Program-made: the position numbers and the translations under genes
Notes under the pieces: generated by a model
The model's database searches: none
Told to the model about the DNA's origin: nothing
What the model saw: the letters and a program-made list of their open reading frames with translations, nothing else
Source: Oceanospirillum sanctuarii
GTDB taxonomy: Bacteria; Pseudomonadota; Gammaproteobacteria; Pseudomonadales; Halomonadaceae
Assembly: GCF_002150805.1 (NCBI RefSeq)
Contig: NZ_MTBA01000013.1
Coordinates: 1 to 64,000 of the forward strand
Direction of reading: 5' to 3'
DNA: 64,000 nucleotides
Shown: positions 34,889 to 44,044 of the stretch, piece by piece
Layout: every line of letters begins with the position of its first letter
Numbering within the stretch: position 1 is the stretch's first letter

Positions 34889-37531
34889 TTAAAGCTGGCT
34901 GAGAATGGTTTCATCGGTGATTTTATCGTCTTCCACCAGCATAAAGGCTTTGGAAAGTACGATGGAGAGACCATTATCCCCTTCAAACGGCAGGAAAACC
35001 TGATCGACATTTTTGTCCTTACCCCGACCCGGCACGATACACAGATAGCGGTCATTCGGCGCAATCAGGATGTTGCCGCTGCCGATATGGATCTTGTAGG
35101 TATGGCGGGTACCGGTTACCAGCAGGAATTTGCCATCGATAACCACTTTGTCCCGGATCTTAAGCCTCGGCAGCAAACGCTCCAGTACCGTTTTACGGGT
35201 TTTTGCCACTTCGCTCAGATCACCAAAAGAGTAGCTCTGCCAGTAATCACGGTATTCGCGACGGCCATCAGGACCGCCATCCTGCCACTGAGGATCGTTA
35301 CCAACACTGGCAACACCGACAAACAGATCCAGATCCCGCATCACTTCCGACAACACCAGAGGCGGGATATCCACCATAGGGATCGCCTCGTCCTCCGCGT
35401 TAACAAAACGCAGCTGATCGGTGGCTACGTAGAACCAGATACCGGCATCATTAAAGTTGTCGTTATCATCCAGAATCTCATTGATCCAGAACTGGGCCTG
35501 CATGTTATAAGCTGGCAGCGGTTTACTGGCGATTTCGCCGTCACGGCCATCGTCGTAGGAACCCAACAAAGAGTACTTCCAGCCGCGCAGTGCCGACAGA
35601 GAGTTAAACTGATGCTGCTTCAGGATATGCGCCGCCATTCGGTTGGAATAAACCCGGGTATTGATCTCAGCATCGGTCAGAATATAGATCTCACGGTACG
35701 CCTGCTTCACTGGCTGTCGGATCTCCAGCTGATCCAGCCGGTCACGCCAGGCCAGAACCTCATCCGAGATTGAATCCAACGGATGCCACAGCGTGATACT
35801 GGTGACCGCGTTAAAGCCATTTTCATCGGCAAAAATCGATTCGCCTTTGGCATTCTGCCACTGACCGTTATGGCACAGCGCCGGTACGCCATCCAGATTC
35901 CAGATCAGACGACTGGCAAACAGGCTGATAAGGCCGTGGTTCAGATAGTATTTGCTGAAGCTTTCCGGCTGCCAGCTCATCTGCTCCAGATACAGGCGGT
36001 CGATACGGTCCCGCTGGGTGGTGGAACCCTGTTTTACCTGCTTGGCCAGATCCTGCATCTTTTTCAGACGGGCTTTATGTTTGCTGCTGTCTTTGACAAA
36101 AGCAGGAACCGACTTTTGGCTGGCGCCATCCGGTTTAAACCATTGCAGGGTGGCAGTGCCGACACCGGTATGACTCAGCACCAGCCGGTAATCATCGAAC
36201 AGCTCGGTTCGCTGGCCGTCGACCAGACCAAAGTCCGGCGCTGCAATCTCTTCGATCTGCGCCGGGGTAATGCCCTGTTTGGCCGCCTGTTCTTCAATAT
36301 TTTTCTGGATCAGCTTCTGGGTATTATTCTGGCGGATTCGCAGCTTAAGCCGGGACAGATGGCTGATGCCTTCAAGCCCTTTGGACTGCGCCAGGGCATA
36401 GATACCAGCGTTACCCACTGCCGCCGCTGCAGGGCCACGTTCCGGGATTTTCTGGAAACACTTTTCCGTCAGCAGGGCGATATTTTTCAGGGTCTGGCTA
36501 TCGTGATAACGGCTCAGGCTCCACAGAATACCCTTGAGCAGGTTAAAGCTGTGCTCCTCGATATACTCGTAACCCTGATAGGTGTAATCCCGGCCATTGC
36601 CCAGTTTGATGGTGATATCTCGCTCTTCAATTTTGATCGCCGCAATGGCAGCCAGCCACTGATTGACCTGATTTTTGAAAGCAGCTGAACCGATACTGTC
36701 CATCAGCGGGTTAGCTTCGGTTAGAAACTTTTTCGAGGGTTTACCGGATGTCGCAGTGGATGTGTGATGGAAATAGAGGTGCCATAGCGCCTGTTTTTCC
36801 TGCTCCATTTTTGCCAGATCATCTGCGATCAGCTTGCCAACCAGACCAGTGCCAAGCTCATAAGGCACGGCGTCAACGTCACTCAGCATACGCTGCAGTT
36901 TTTTGGCCGCCTTCATAATATCCGGGCCCCAGTGGCTGCGGTATCCGCTTCCGGTCAGCTCGGCTTTCAGTTCTTTGTGATCCAGAATCTGACGCAGATC
37001 CTCCACCAGATCATCACTAATGCCACAGCGCTTACCGTGTTTCTCCAGCAGCATCACCAGGGCACTGAAAGGCCGGAAACGCAGGCGGGATTCTGTCTTT
37101 TCAGGGATATCCATCATGTACATCAGACGGAACAGGGCATTAAACGACAGCGCCTCGGGGCACTCAATTTTAGTGCGCAGCAGAGCATCCAACAGACTCT
37201 GGCGGATATTGTGACGACGAATCACAGGCAGATCCGCATCGTAGGGTTCCGGCTGGGTATAGTCAGCTTCCTGACACATTACAAACACCACAAAGGCCAG
37301 TTTTTCTGCGGCTGGTGCTTTGCTCAGCGGCGCATACTCGGGGCACTCTTTAAATGGCAGCTTGGTGGAGGGATAAATACGACGACAGTTTTTTGTCATG
37401 TAGCTTTCGATCAGCTTCAGAGTAGCCGCCATTTTTTCAATGGCAGCCGCATCGGTATATTCCGGTGCCAGAGACTGAGCGGCGGAAAAATCCTGAAAAA
37501 GTTGTATCGCTTGGGGTGCAGCGGCATTCAT
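34889..37531 (-). CDS. DUF4132 (MolR-like) protein, 880 aa
   Basis: The C-terminal third shows the DUF4132 marks KQAYREIYILTDAE and NRMAAHILKQHQFNSLSALR, with later RHTYKIHIGSGNILIAPNDRYL. The N-terminal 400 residues are mostly helical with no repeat I recognise. There is no signal or membrane segment, so it is predicted to be cytoplasmic. DUF4132 proteins (such as E. coli YehI/MolR relatives) have no firm biochemical role. It is probably co-transcribed with three leftward genes upstream (37591-39310), making a small conserved-looking group. Confidence 0.85.
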   Translation of the reverse strand: MNAAAPQAIQLFQDFSAAQSLAPEYTDAAAIEKMAATLKLIESYMTKNCRRIYPSTKLPFKECPEYAPLSKAPAAEKLAFVVFVMCQEADYTQPEPYDADLPVIRRHNIRQSLLDALLRTKIECPEALSFNALFRLMYMMDIPEKTESRLRFRPFSALVMLLEKHGKRCGISDDLVEDLRQILDHKELKAELTGSGYRSHWGPDIMKAAKKLQRMLSDVDAVPYELGTGLVGKLIADDLAKMEQEKQALWHLYFHHTSTATSGKPSKKFLTEANPLMDSIGSAAFKNQVNQWLAAIAAIKIEERDITIKLGNGRDYTYQGYEYIEEHSFNLLKGILWSLSRYHDSQTLKNIALLTEKCFQKIPERGPAAAAVGNAGIYALAQSKGLEGISHLSRLKLRIRQNNTQKLIQKNIEEQAAKQGITPAQIEEIAAPDFGLVDGQRTELFDDYRLVLSHTGVGTATLQWFKPDGASQKSVPAFVKDSSKHKARLKKMQDLAKQVKQGSTTQRDRIDRLYLEQMSWQPESFSKYYLNHGLISLFASRLIWNLDGVPALCHNGQWQNAKGESIFADENGFNAVTSITLWHPLDSISDEVLAWRDRLDQLEIRQPVKQAYREIYILTDAEINTRVYSNRMAAHILKQHQFNSLSALRGWKYSLLGSYDDGRDGEIASKPLPAYNMQAQFWINEILDDNDNFNDAGIWFYVATDQLRFVNAEDEAIPMVDIPPLVLSEVMRDLDLFVGVASVGNDPQWQDGGPDGRREYRDYWQSYSFGDLSEVAKTRKTVLERLLPRLKIRDKVVIDGKFLLVTGTRHTYKIHIGSGNILIAPNDRYLCIVPGRGKDKNVDQVFLPFEGDNGLSIVLSKAFMLVEDDKITDETILSQL

Positions 37532-37590
37532 TTGTGGGGTATTCCTTACTGTGCTCGTTTCACTTAAAACTTAATAAAACGCTGAATTGA

Positions 37591-38016
37591 TCAGCCACCG
37601 ACCAGGGGCGTTAACTTAACAAAGGAGACCAGAGTGCCGGCTTTGATCTCAACTTCCTGCTCAAGTGTTTCCGCCTGCAGGTCATCGATCAGAATAAAAA
37701 AGCCATTGCCCTGAAAAGCTTTCAGAGCGACGTCGATCTGTTTGTCCAGATCCACCAGCTTACGGCCCTCGCCTTTTGCCTGGCTGTTACCATTTAACTG
37801 GCGTTCAAGATCGGTGGGCTGCACCAGATGGAACCGGGCCCGGTCACTGCCGTATTCCGCCGCTTTACGGTTGTATTGCACCACTTCCTGAGTCACTCGC
37901 TCAGTAATAATGTCCTTTACGCTGACCCTTACCCGGTCGAAGCTGATCTTCAGCTCATTGGCAACGGTGCCAAAGGCGTTTTCATCTCGAATGTGCAGTA
38001 CATGCGTTGCCAGCAT
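37591..38016 (-). CDS. Unknown soluble protein, 141 aa
   Basis: I know no family. ATG 38016 is chosen because TGGAG lies eight bases upstream, while the longer frame to 38094 has no ribosome site. The middle is strongly charged (about 60-90) and the C-terminal half is beta-rich, ending in VSFVKLTPLVGG. It sits 59 bp upstream of the DUF4132 gene on the same strand, so it may be its partner. No signal or membrane segment is seen. Confidence 0.6.
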   Translation of the reverse strand: MLATHVLHIRDENAFGTVANELKISFDRVRVSVKDIITERVTQEVVQYNRKAAEYGSDRARFHLVQPTDLERQLNGNSQAKGEGRKLVDLDKQIDVALKAFQGNGFFILIDDLQAETLEQEVEIKAGTLVSFVKLTPLVGG

Positions 38017-38112
38017 CCTGTGTCTCCATTTTGTTTTTAACGTCAGATTCTTGGGGTTGATAAAACCAGCTTGATAATCCAAAGCGATGGCCAAACTCGA
38101 AACAGAGATCCT

Positions 38113-38802
38113 CTAATCCGTCGCCGAGGCCAACAGCGCAATCACACGATCTGAGTCCGGGTGAGAAAAGGTATAGAAATGACTGCCCCACCACTCATGC
38201 CCAGCTTCAAAATAGTTGGAACATTCGGTGGACCAGCTCCAGATTTCAGCCGCCTCATCAAGATCGGATAAGAAAACATGGGCTATCTGCCAGAAGAGGC
38301 TGCAGGCATCGGCATTACTGAGCTGCAAGTTGTACGGTGGGGAAAGAACGGCATCGCTGAATCCGGCTTTTGGTAGCCTGCTCAGCTGTTCCCGGGACAG
38401 GCGGGTATTGTCTGTTTCAGGATCACCTTCCCGGAAATACTCATTCAGATAGTTAGAGTGCCGGCCACGAACCAGCAGGCAGTTTTCGTTGACCAGAAAT
38501 TGATTGCCCAGAAAATCAGTCCGGCCGATCCGGTGGCCGGTTAATTTATCGACAGAGACATCAACGAAGAAAAAATCACTGCGCTCATGGTGCTGGTAGT
38601 CCGGTAACTTCAGCAGCTCGTTGTAATACTGGTCCCACTGCTCGCCGACCGCCTGCAAAGCCAAAAGTGCCGCCTGACGATAGGTCTCGGCATTACATTC
38701 TGCGCCAGCGCGGTTCAACACCACCAGATCAACGACACCTCCTGCTTCCTCGAAGGAATCCAACAGGGCTTGCTGTTCCGGTGGCAGCTTTTCAATAAAC
38801 AT
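38113..38802 (-). CDS. Unknown protein, 229 aa
   Basis: I do not recognise a family. The protein is acidic and soluble with many aromatic residues, for example SDFFFVDVSVDK, EWWGSHFYTF and EIWSWSTECSNYFEAG. A GRTDFLGNQFLVNEN stretch may mark a small beta domain. Size and composition resemble SUKH-neighbourhood immunity proteins, but no motif proves it. It belongs to the leftward set that ends with the DUF4132 gene. Confidence 0.55.
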   Translation of the reverse strand: MFIEKLPPEQQALLDSFEEAGGVVDLVVLNRAGAECNAETYRQAALLALQAVGEQWDQYYNELLKLPDYQHHERSDFFFVDVSVDKLTGHRIGRTDFLGNQFLVNENCLLVRGRHSNYLNEYFREGDPETDNTRLSREQLSRLPKAGFSDAVLSPPYNLQLSNADACSLFWQIAHVFLSDLDEAAEIWSWSTECSNYFEAGHEWWGSHFYTFSHPDSDRVIALLASATD

Positions 38803-38836
38803 GGGGTCCGTCCCTTGGCGTAGTTATGGCTGAGCG

Positions 38837-39310
38837 TTAGGGCTCAAGATAATAATTCGGGCTGTTATCCAGATCCGGATTCAGAATCTGGAAAGTAAAA
38901 TCATCCGCAAGATTCAATGCAGACAGTGCCCGCTTTAACTCAGGTGATTTAGCGGCTTGGGCAAAGTCCTGCAGAAACGGAATCAGTTCCGGGTTGTCAC
39001 TGTCATTCCAGTCTCCAGCCATCTCAGTGGCCAGAGGCTCTGCTTCCGGCCAGCGGCCTTCGTTAATGCCGGAGATATCGTAAAACGGCCAGTCAGCGAT
39101 CTCATCATCAGCCGCCACTTCATCCATACCGACAATCTGATCGCCTTCAAACAGGAAGGAGATCTCGATGGTCTGAAACCATGGAAAAACACCCAAGTCG
39201 ACGATTCTCAACTTACGGCCTTTTACCGCTTCGCTATGACTGAGCTCTTCAGATAACTGTTTCAGTTTTGGCTCGAGAACCGACTTAATGGCTTCGACAC
39301 TGTATTCCAT
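38837..39310 (-). CDS. Unknown acidic protein, 157 aa
   Basis: It has no recognised domain. The protein is acidic, with a helical N-terminus (EAIKSVLEPKLKQLSEELSH) and a beta-rich middle (LGVFPWFQTIEISFLFEGDQI). It starts at ATG 39310. It leads the leftward group 39310-34889. The likely promoter lies in 39311-39480, where nothing else coding is seen. Confidence 0.55.
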   Translation of the reverse strand: MEYSVEAIKSVLEPKLKQLSEELSHSEAVKGRKLRIVDLGVFPWFQTIEISFLFEGDQIVGMDEVAADDEIADWPFYDISGINEGRWPEAEPLATEMAGDWNDSDNPELIPFLQDFAQAAKSPELKRALSALNLADDFTFQILNPDLDNSPNYYLEP

Positions 39311-39483
39311 AACAACCCCTTAAATTGTTTCTATTCAATAGGTTACAAAATCATTTCAGCCGAAGCGCCAACTAGAGCTACTATACTAGAAAAAGCGCCG
39401 ACTGCATCCGGTTAACTAAAAAAATGGTGCTCTGGTCACAGTTTAAAGAATCAAACGCAACCCGTATCGGGACAATCAAAAAT

Positions 39484-39518
39484 AAAAAAGCCGAAGTCCG
39501 GATTTCAGGACTTCGGCT
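39484..39518 (-). terminator. Terminator of the OsmC-YcaO gene
   Basis: AGCCGAAGTCC (39489-39499) and GGACTTCGGCT (39508-39518) form an 11-bp stem with an 8-nt loop, and the A run to the left becomes a U tract for the leftward gene ending at 39558. Confidence 0.88.
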
Positions 39519-39557
39519 CAAGTTTCACTTCATCTGAATCTGACCGGTCTTTTCAGA

Positions 39558-41756
39558 TCAGGCGCTCAGGGCTTTTGCCCTTGCCGCATGCAGCTTTTTG
39601 TAGCTGTCGATCAGGCGCAGATGTTTGTCGATGCCTTCCAGCTGCATATTGGTTTCGGTCAGGCCGTAAAAACGTACGGTACCTTCGATGGAGCCTTCCA
39701 CGGCATCCATCCGCTCGTCACCAAACATACGGCGGAAGCTGTTCTGAAAATCTTCGTATTCCAGCTCTTCATCCAACACCACTTCCAGTGCCGCATTCAT
39801 GCCCTGATAGTACAGAGAGCGGTCCAGAGTGTTGTCGTTGTACTGCAGGAACATCTCCACCAGCTCTTTGGCATCTTCCAGCGCGCCGAGGGCCAGACAG
39901 ATCATGAGTTTCAGCTCCAGAATGGTCAGCTGGCCCCAGATAGTATTTTCATCAAACTCGATGCCAATAAAGGTGATGATATCGGTGTAATCATCCTCTT
40001 CGCTCTCTTCCAGACGATCGAACAGGGCTTCCAGCTGTTCGTCGTCCAGACGGTGTAGGTTGAGGATATCCTCACGGAACTTCAGCGCTTTATTGGTGTT
40101 GTCCCAGATCAGGTCTTCCACCGGATAGATCTCTGAGTAGTCCGGCACCAGAATACGGCAGGTGGGCACACCCAGCTCGGTACGCACCGACTGATACACC
40201 TCTTTGCCCATCGCTTCGAGAATGCCGAACAGGGTTTTGGCTTCTTCTTGATTCGAATCTTCGCCATCGTGCGTAAAGTCCCACTCACAGAATTCGTAGT
40301 CGGCTTTGTCGCTGAAGAAACGCCAGGAGACCACACCGGTAGAGTCGATAAAGTGCTCAACAAAGTTATTCGGCTCGCTGACCGCGTTGCTTTCAAAGGT
40401 CGGCTTGGGCACATCATTCAGGCTTTCGAAACTACGGCCCTGCATCAGCTCCGTCAGGCAGCGTTCAAAGGCAACTTCAAAGTTCGGGTGACCACCAAAA
40501 GAGGTCAGCACACCACCGGTGCGCGGGTTCATCAGGGTGATACAGGCCACCGGGAACTGACCGCCCAGGGAAGCATCTTTTACCAGAATCGGATAGCCCT
40601 GCTCTTCCAGCCCTTTGACACCTTCAACAATCTGCGGGTACTTCGCCAGCACTTCTTCAGGTACATCCGGCAGCACCAGTTCCTGTTCCAGAATCTGGCG
40701 TTTCACCGCACGTTCAAAAATTTCCGACAGGCACTGCACCTGCGCCTCTTCCAGAGTATTACCGGCGCTCATGCCGTTACTCAGATAGAGGTTTTCGATC
40801 AGGTTGGACGGGAAATATACCGTTTCACCATCGGATACCCGTTCAAACGGCAGGGAGCAGATACCACGGTCGGTACGGCCGGAGTTGGTATCAAACAGAT
40901 GGGAGCCACGCAGCTCACCTTCCGGATCATAAATATCACGGGTGTAGTCATCCAGAATCGCTTCCGGCAGGCTGTCGTCTTGGCCGGGCTGGAACCACTG
41001 CTCATCCGGATAGTGAACAAAATCACTGTTGGCGATTTCTTCACCAAAATACTGATCGTTGTAGAAGAAGTTAAAGTTCAGACGCTCCAGAAACTCACCC
41101 AGTGCTGACGCCAGCGCCGCTTCTTTGGTGGCACCTTTACCGTTGGTGAAACACATCTGAGAGGCAGCATCACGAATATTCAGCGACCAGGCATTAGGCA
41201 CGATGTTGCGCCATGAGGTGATCTCGATCTTCATCCCCATATCGGCCAGCAGCCGGGTCATGGTGGCGATGGTTTTTTCCAGTGGCAGATCTTTACCCGG
41301 AATCTCGGTACAGGCGTTTTCATCCAGATCCGCCATCAGAAGCGCCTGAGCGTCCTCTTCCAGGTTCTCCACTACTTCAATGACAAACTCAGGGCCGGTC
41401 TGAACAACCTTCTTTACCGTACAGCGGTCGATGGAACGGATAATGCCCTGACGGTCTTTCTCCGAGATATCTTCCGGCAGCTCAACCTGAATTTTAAAAA
41501 TTTGGTTATAGCGGTCATTGGGATCAACAATGTTGTTCTGGGACAGGCGGATATTGTGGGTCGGAATATCCCGCGCATTGCAGTACACCTTAACGAAATA
41601 AGCCGCGCACATGGCAGAAGACGCGAGAAAATAATCAAACGGCCCCGGCGCTGAACCATCACCTTTATAGCGGATCGGCTGATCGGCGATCACGGTGAAG
41701 TCATCGAATTTGGCTTCTAAGCGGAGATTGTCGAGGAAATTGACATTAATTTGCAT
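39558..41756 (-). CDS. OsmC domain fused to YcaO domain protein
   Basis: This 732-aa protein starts at ATG 41756. The N-terminal part (about 1-140) is OsmC-like, with two Cys placed as in redox-active OsmC/Ohr proteins (AMCAAYF and DRCTVKKVV). The YcaO ATP-binding part follows at about 170-590, with GKGATKEAALASALGEFLER and AQVQCLSEIFERAVKRQ among its signatures. A TPR-like C-terminus ends it. E. coli YcaO lacks the OsmC part and supports RimO in ribosomal protein S12 methylthiolation. The fusion may link peroxide or thiol sensing to that activity, which is inferred. Confidence 0.88.
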   Translation of the reverse strand: MQINVNFLDNLRLEAKFDDFTVIADQPIRYKGDGSAPGPFDYFLASSAMCAAYFVKVYCNARDIPTHNIRLSQNNIVDPNDRYNQIFKIQVELPEDISEKDRQGIIRSIDRCTVKKVVQTGPEFVIEVVENLEEDAQALLMADLDENACTEIPGKDLPLEKTIATMTRLLADMGMKIEITSWRNIVPNAWSLNIRDAASQMCFTNGKGATKEAALASALGEFLERLNFNFFYNDQYFGEEIANSDFVHYPDEQWFQPGQDDSLPEAILDDYTRDIYDPEGELRGSHLFDTNSGRTDRGICSLPFERVSDGETVYFPSNLIENLYLSNGMSAGNTLEEAQVQCLSEIFERAVKRQILEQELVLPDVPEEVLAKYPQIVEGVKGLEEQGYPILVKDASLGGQFPVACITLMNPRTGGVLTSFGGHPNFEVAFERCLTELMQGRSFESLNDVPKPTFESNAVSEPNNFVEHFIDSTGVVSWRFFSDKADYEFCEWDFTHDGEDSNQEEAKTLFGILEAMGKEVYQSVRTELGVPTCRILVPDYSEIYPVEDLIWDNTNKALKFREDILNLHRLDDEQLEALFDRLEESEEDDYTDIITFIGIEFDENTIWGQLTILELKLMICLALGALEDAKELVEMFLQYNDNTLDRSLYYQGMNAALEVVLDEELEYEDFQNSFRRMFGDERMDAVEGSIEGTVRFYGLTETNMQLEGIDKHLRLIDSYKKLHAARAKALSA

Positions 41757-41781
41757 GAAACGGGACTCAGTCAAGACAGCT

Positions 41782-41822
41782 GCCGCTGGCTGATAGCTCA
41801 ACAATCGCTATCAGCCAACGGC
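41782..41822 (-). repeat. Strong hairpin upstream of the OsmC-YcaO gene
   Basis: GCCGcTGGCTGATAGC (41782-41797) and GCTATCAGCCAaCGGC (41807-41822) form a 16-bp stem with one mismatch and a 9-nt loop. It lies between the DUF4262 stop and the OsmC-YcaO start, about 26 bp ahead of the ATG. There is no U tract, so it may act as a transcription block, attenuator or RNA stability element. Confidence 0.5.
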
Positions 41823-41932
41823 CTGTGGAAAACAGATAATGCGCACGGGCGCTGATTGCCCGCTATTATCCATTTTTTAAGCCCCGCGTCTTGGTTTTGC
41901 TACTAAACCAGAACCATCTCCTGTAAAGACAA

Positions 41933-42439
41933 TTAGCCTGCCTTGGCAATCAATAAAGGTTGCTGGTGCGCGTAAGCACCGTCAAAACCTTCTTCCCATG
42001 GAAAAAGGCCAGCGGGATCCGGCCAAACCATCTGCATCACCGGGTAAGGCTTGGGTAAACCATCGTAATACCAATTGGCATAACCCAGAAATTCGCCGTA
42101 GTGCTCAAGCCCCACGGGTATAAAGGCGACATTCAGTCCCTGCAGAAAGTCCTCATAAGGACGAAAAGGCTCTATCGGCTCACCCTCACCGTGAATATGT
42201 ACTGCCGCGATATTCAGCATCTGATGGGATGTCTCGGGTGGCAAGCCAACCACTATCAGCTCCGGGTGGTTAGCATTATGAAAATGACCCAGGGAGAAAG
42301 AAAACGGTGGCAACTCTTCTTCGCCTGCAATATACAGGTTGTGCCATCCCACCTCCGATAAGCTGGAAAGTAACTCCTGATCGTAATCATCTTGTGCAGC
42401 AGGTGGGGTGAAGTCGCCGGGAATCTGTTTCAAAAACAT
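41933..42439 (-). CDS. DUF4262 protein
   Basis: This 168-aa protein matches DUF4262: VGWHNLYIAGEEELPPFSFS, the LGHFHNANHPELIVVGLP block, and a late MQMVWPDPAGLFPWEEG. The family is small, soluble and of unknown role, often placed near toxin-immunity or stress genes. It lies on the same strand upstream of the OsmC-YcaO gene, with the hairpin at 41782 between them. Confidence 0.85.
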   Translation of the reverse strand: MFLKQIPGDFTPPAAQDDYDQELLSSLSEVGWHNLYIAGEEELPPFSFSLGHFHNANHPELIVVGLPPETSHQMLNIAAVHIHGEGEPIEPFRPYEDFLQGLNVAFIPVGLEHYGEFLGYANWYYDGLPKPYPVMQMVWPDPAGLFPWEEGFDGAYAHQQPLLIAKAG

Positions 42440-42722
42440 CGGGATTCGTCCTTGTGGTTGCCATCCTTCGATTTGATGCCGGTTGATCGGCTATCTGAAC
42501 GCTTTCAGACTAGCAATAAACGGCAAAGTTAGCCCAGTCACAATGACAATCGGATTAGCTTTTTAAGACCTGGTTAAAACAATAAAACTGAATATTTGCT
42601 CCTGTTTTCTTATTCGTGTAAATTTCCGGAAGGAATAAAGAATTTTGCCGCAGGTCAATGCATGGACCTGAATCGGGTTAGCTACAAACCTGACGGTAAA
42701 CAGGGATCGTTGAGCTTTCTAC

Positions 42723-43991
42723 ATGACTAAAAAAACCATTGCTGCAGAGCATGTCCGTATCGGCATGCGTATTGTTGAGCTGGATATTAACTGGCTCGAA
42801 TCCCCTTTCTGGCGTCGCGGTTTCACCGTAAAGACCGAAGAAGAGCTGATCAAACTCAAGCGCGCCTGTAAGCAGGTGGTGATTGATATTGAAGCGTCTG
42901 CCCGCCACTCCCTGACCCATTTCCGTAAAAGTCCGGTTGAACCCGCCAAATCCCGCAAAAAACCAGAGGCTGAGAAAGCCACCAAGGCAGAAGAGAAAGA
43001 AAAAAATGTCCGGGAAAACCGCAAAGGTCTGATTGCTGCTCCTGAGTTGCTGAACCGAAAAGAGCTACAGATTATTGAAGGTAATATCGCCATCGCGGTG
43101 AATGAAACAAAAGATCTTTTCACCCGGGTGAATGATGGTAACCGGGTCTCCTTCAAAAAGCTCAACGATGCGGTTCACAAGCTGATGGATGATGCATTGA
43201 ACGATGCCGCCTCTCTGCTTTTACTGTCCCGCCTGAAAGAAAAAGAACAATCTCTGGCGGAGAAATCCGTCAACGTCTGCATTCTGACCATCGCATTCGC
43301 CCAGTATCTGGAGCTGGATCAGCACACCATCTATCTGCTGGGTATGGCGGCGCTACTGCATGATATCGGCATGCTGAAAGTACCCAACTACCTGCTCAGT
43401 TACGAAGGCAAGCTCAATAAAGCTCAGAAGCAGGCGATAGAGTATCACGTGATTGAAGGCATGAGTTTCGTGGGTTTACACAACGAGCTTTCAACACTGC
43501 CAGAGCTGAAAGAGATCATCGGCAATCATCACGAACGCTATGACGGCACCGGATATCCCCGAGGGATCAAGGGAGACAAGATTCCCCATCTCGCACAGAT
43601 TCTGGGCATTACCAGCACCTATGAAGCGATGACACGGGAGCGTTTCTACAGTGACGCAGCTAACCCGACACAAGCGCTGTCCCGAATTTACAGCTGGAGG
43701 GAAAAGCTGTTCGATGCCAAGTTGGTCAATCGTTTTATCAAGGCGTTAGGGGTTTACCCGCCGGGCTGTCTGGTGGAACTCATGAATGGCCAGATCGCCA
43801 TTGTTACCATGATCAATCCTGAAAACCGTACCCGACCTGTTGTTCGCGCTCTGAACAACAACCTGCAGGGTTCAGAAAATGTCCGCGCAGAAATCGATCT
43901 GATGCGTGAAGAGAATGCCCAGATCAGCATCAAACGTACATTGGATGACACTAACCTTCAGGAGCTGGGTGTTCTGGCACAAACTGCCTGA
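42723..43991 (+). CDS. Degenerate HD-GYP domain protein (DUF3391 N-terminus)
   Basis: This 422-aa protein has an N-terminal DUF3391-like part (about 1-60), a charged linker and an HD-GYP domain (about 170-330). H213-D214, H269-H270 and G277-Y278-P279 are intact. Three usual metal or catalytic positions differ. The His before SVNV is K181, the Lys of HDIGK is M217, and the late Asp before the Tyr is S298. It may therefore not hydrolyse c-di-GMP normally and could work as a receptor. It is a single gene. No signal or receiver domain is present. Confidence 0.85.
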   Translation: MTKKTIAAEHVRIGMRIVELDINWLESPFWRRGFTVKTEEELIKLKRACKQVVIDIEASARHSLTHFRKSPVEPAKSRKKPEAEKATKAEEKEKNVRENRKGLIAAPELLNRKELQIIEGNIAIAVNETKDLFTRVNDGNRVSFKKLNDAVHKLMDDALNDAASLLLLSRLKEKEQSLAEKSVNVCILTIAFAQYLELDQHTIYLLGMAALLHDIGMLKVPNYLLSYEGKLNKAQKQAIEYHVIEGMSFVGLHNELSTLPELKEIIGNHHERYDGTGYPRGIKGDKIPHLAQILGITSTYEAMTRERFYSDAANPTQALSRIYSWREKLFDAKLVNRFIKALGVYPPGCLVELMNGQIAIVTMINPENRTRPVVRALNNNLQGSENVRAEIDLMREENAQISIKRTLDDTNLQELGVLAQTA

Positions 43992-44007
43992 CTTTTGAGT
44001 ATCTGTA

Positions 44008-44028
44008 CAAGGGGGAAAGCCCCCCTTG
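44008..44028. terminator. Hairpin between convergent genes
   Basis: CAAGGGGG (44008-44015) and CCCCCTTG (44021-44028) form an 8-bp GC-rich stem with a 5-nt loop, 17 bp after the HD-GYP stop. A T tract is missing. Confidence 0.5.
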
Positions 44029-44044
44029 CTCCTACTCACCTGCC

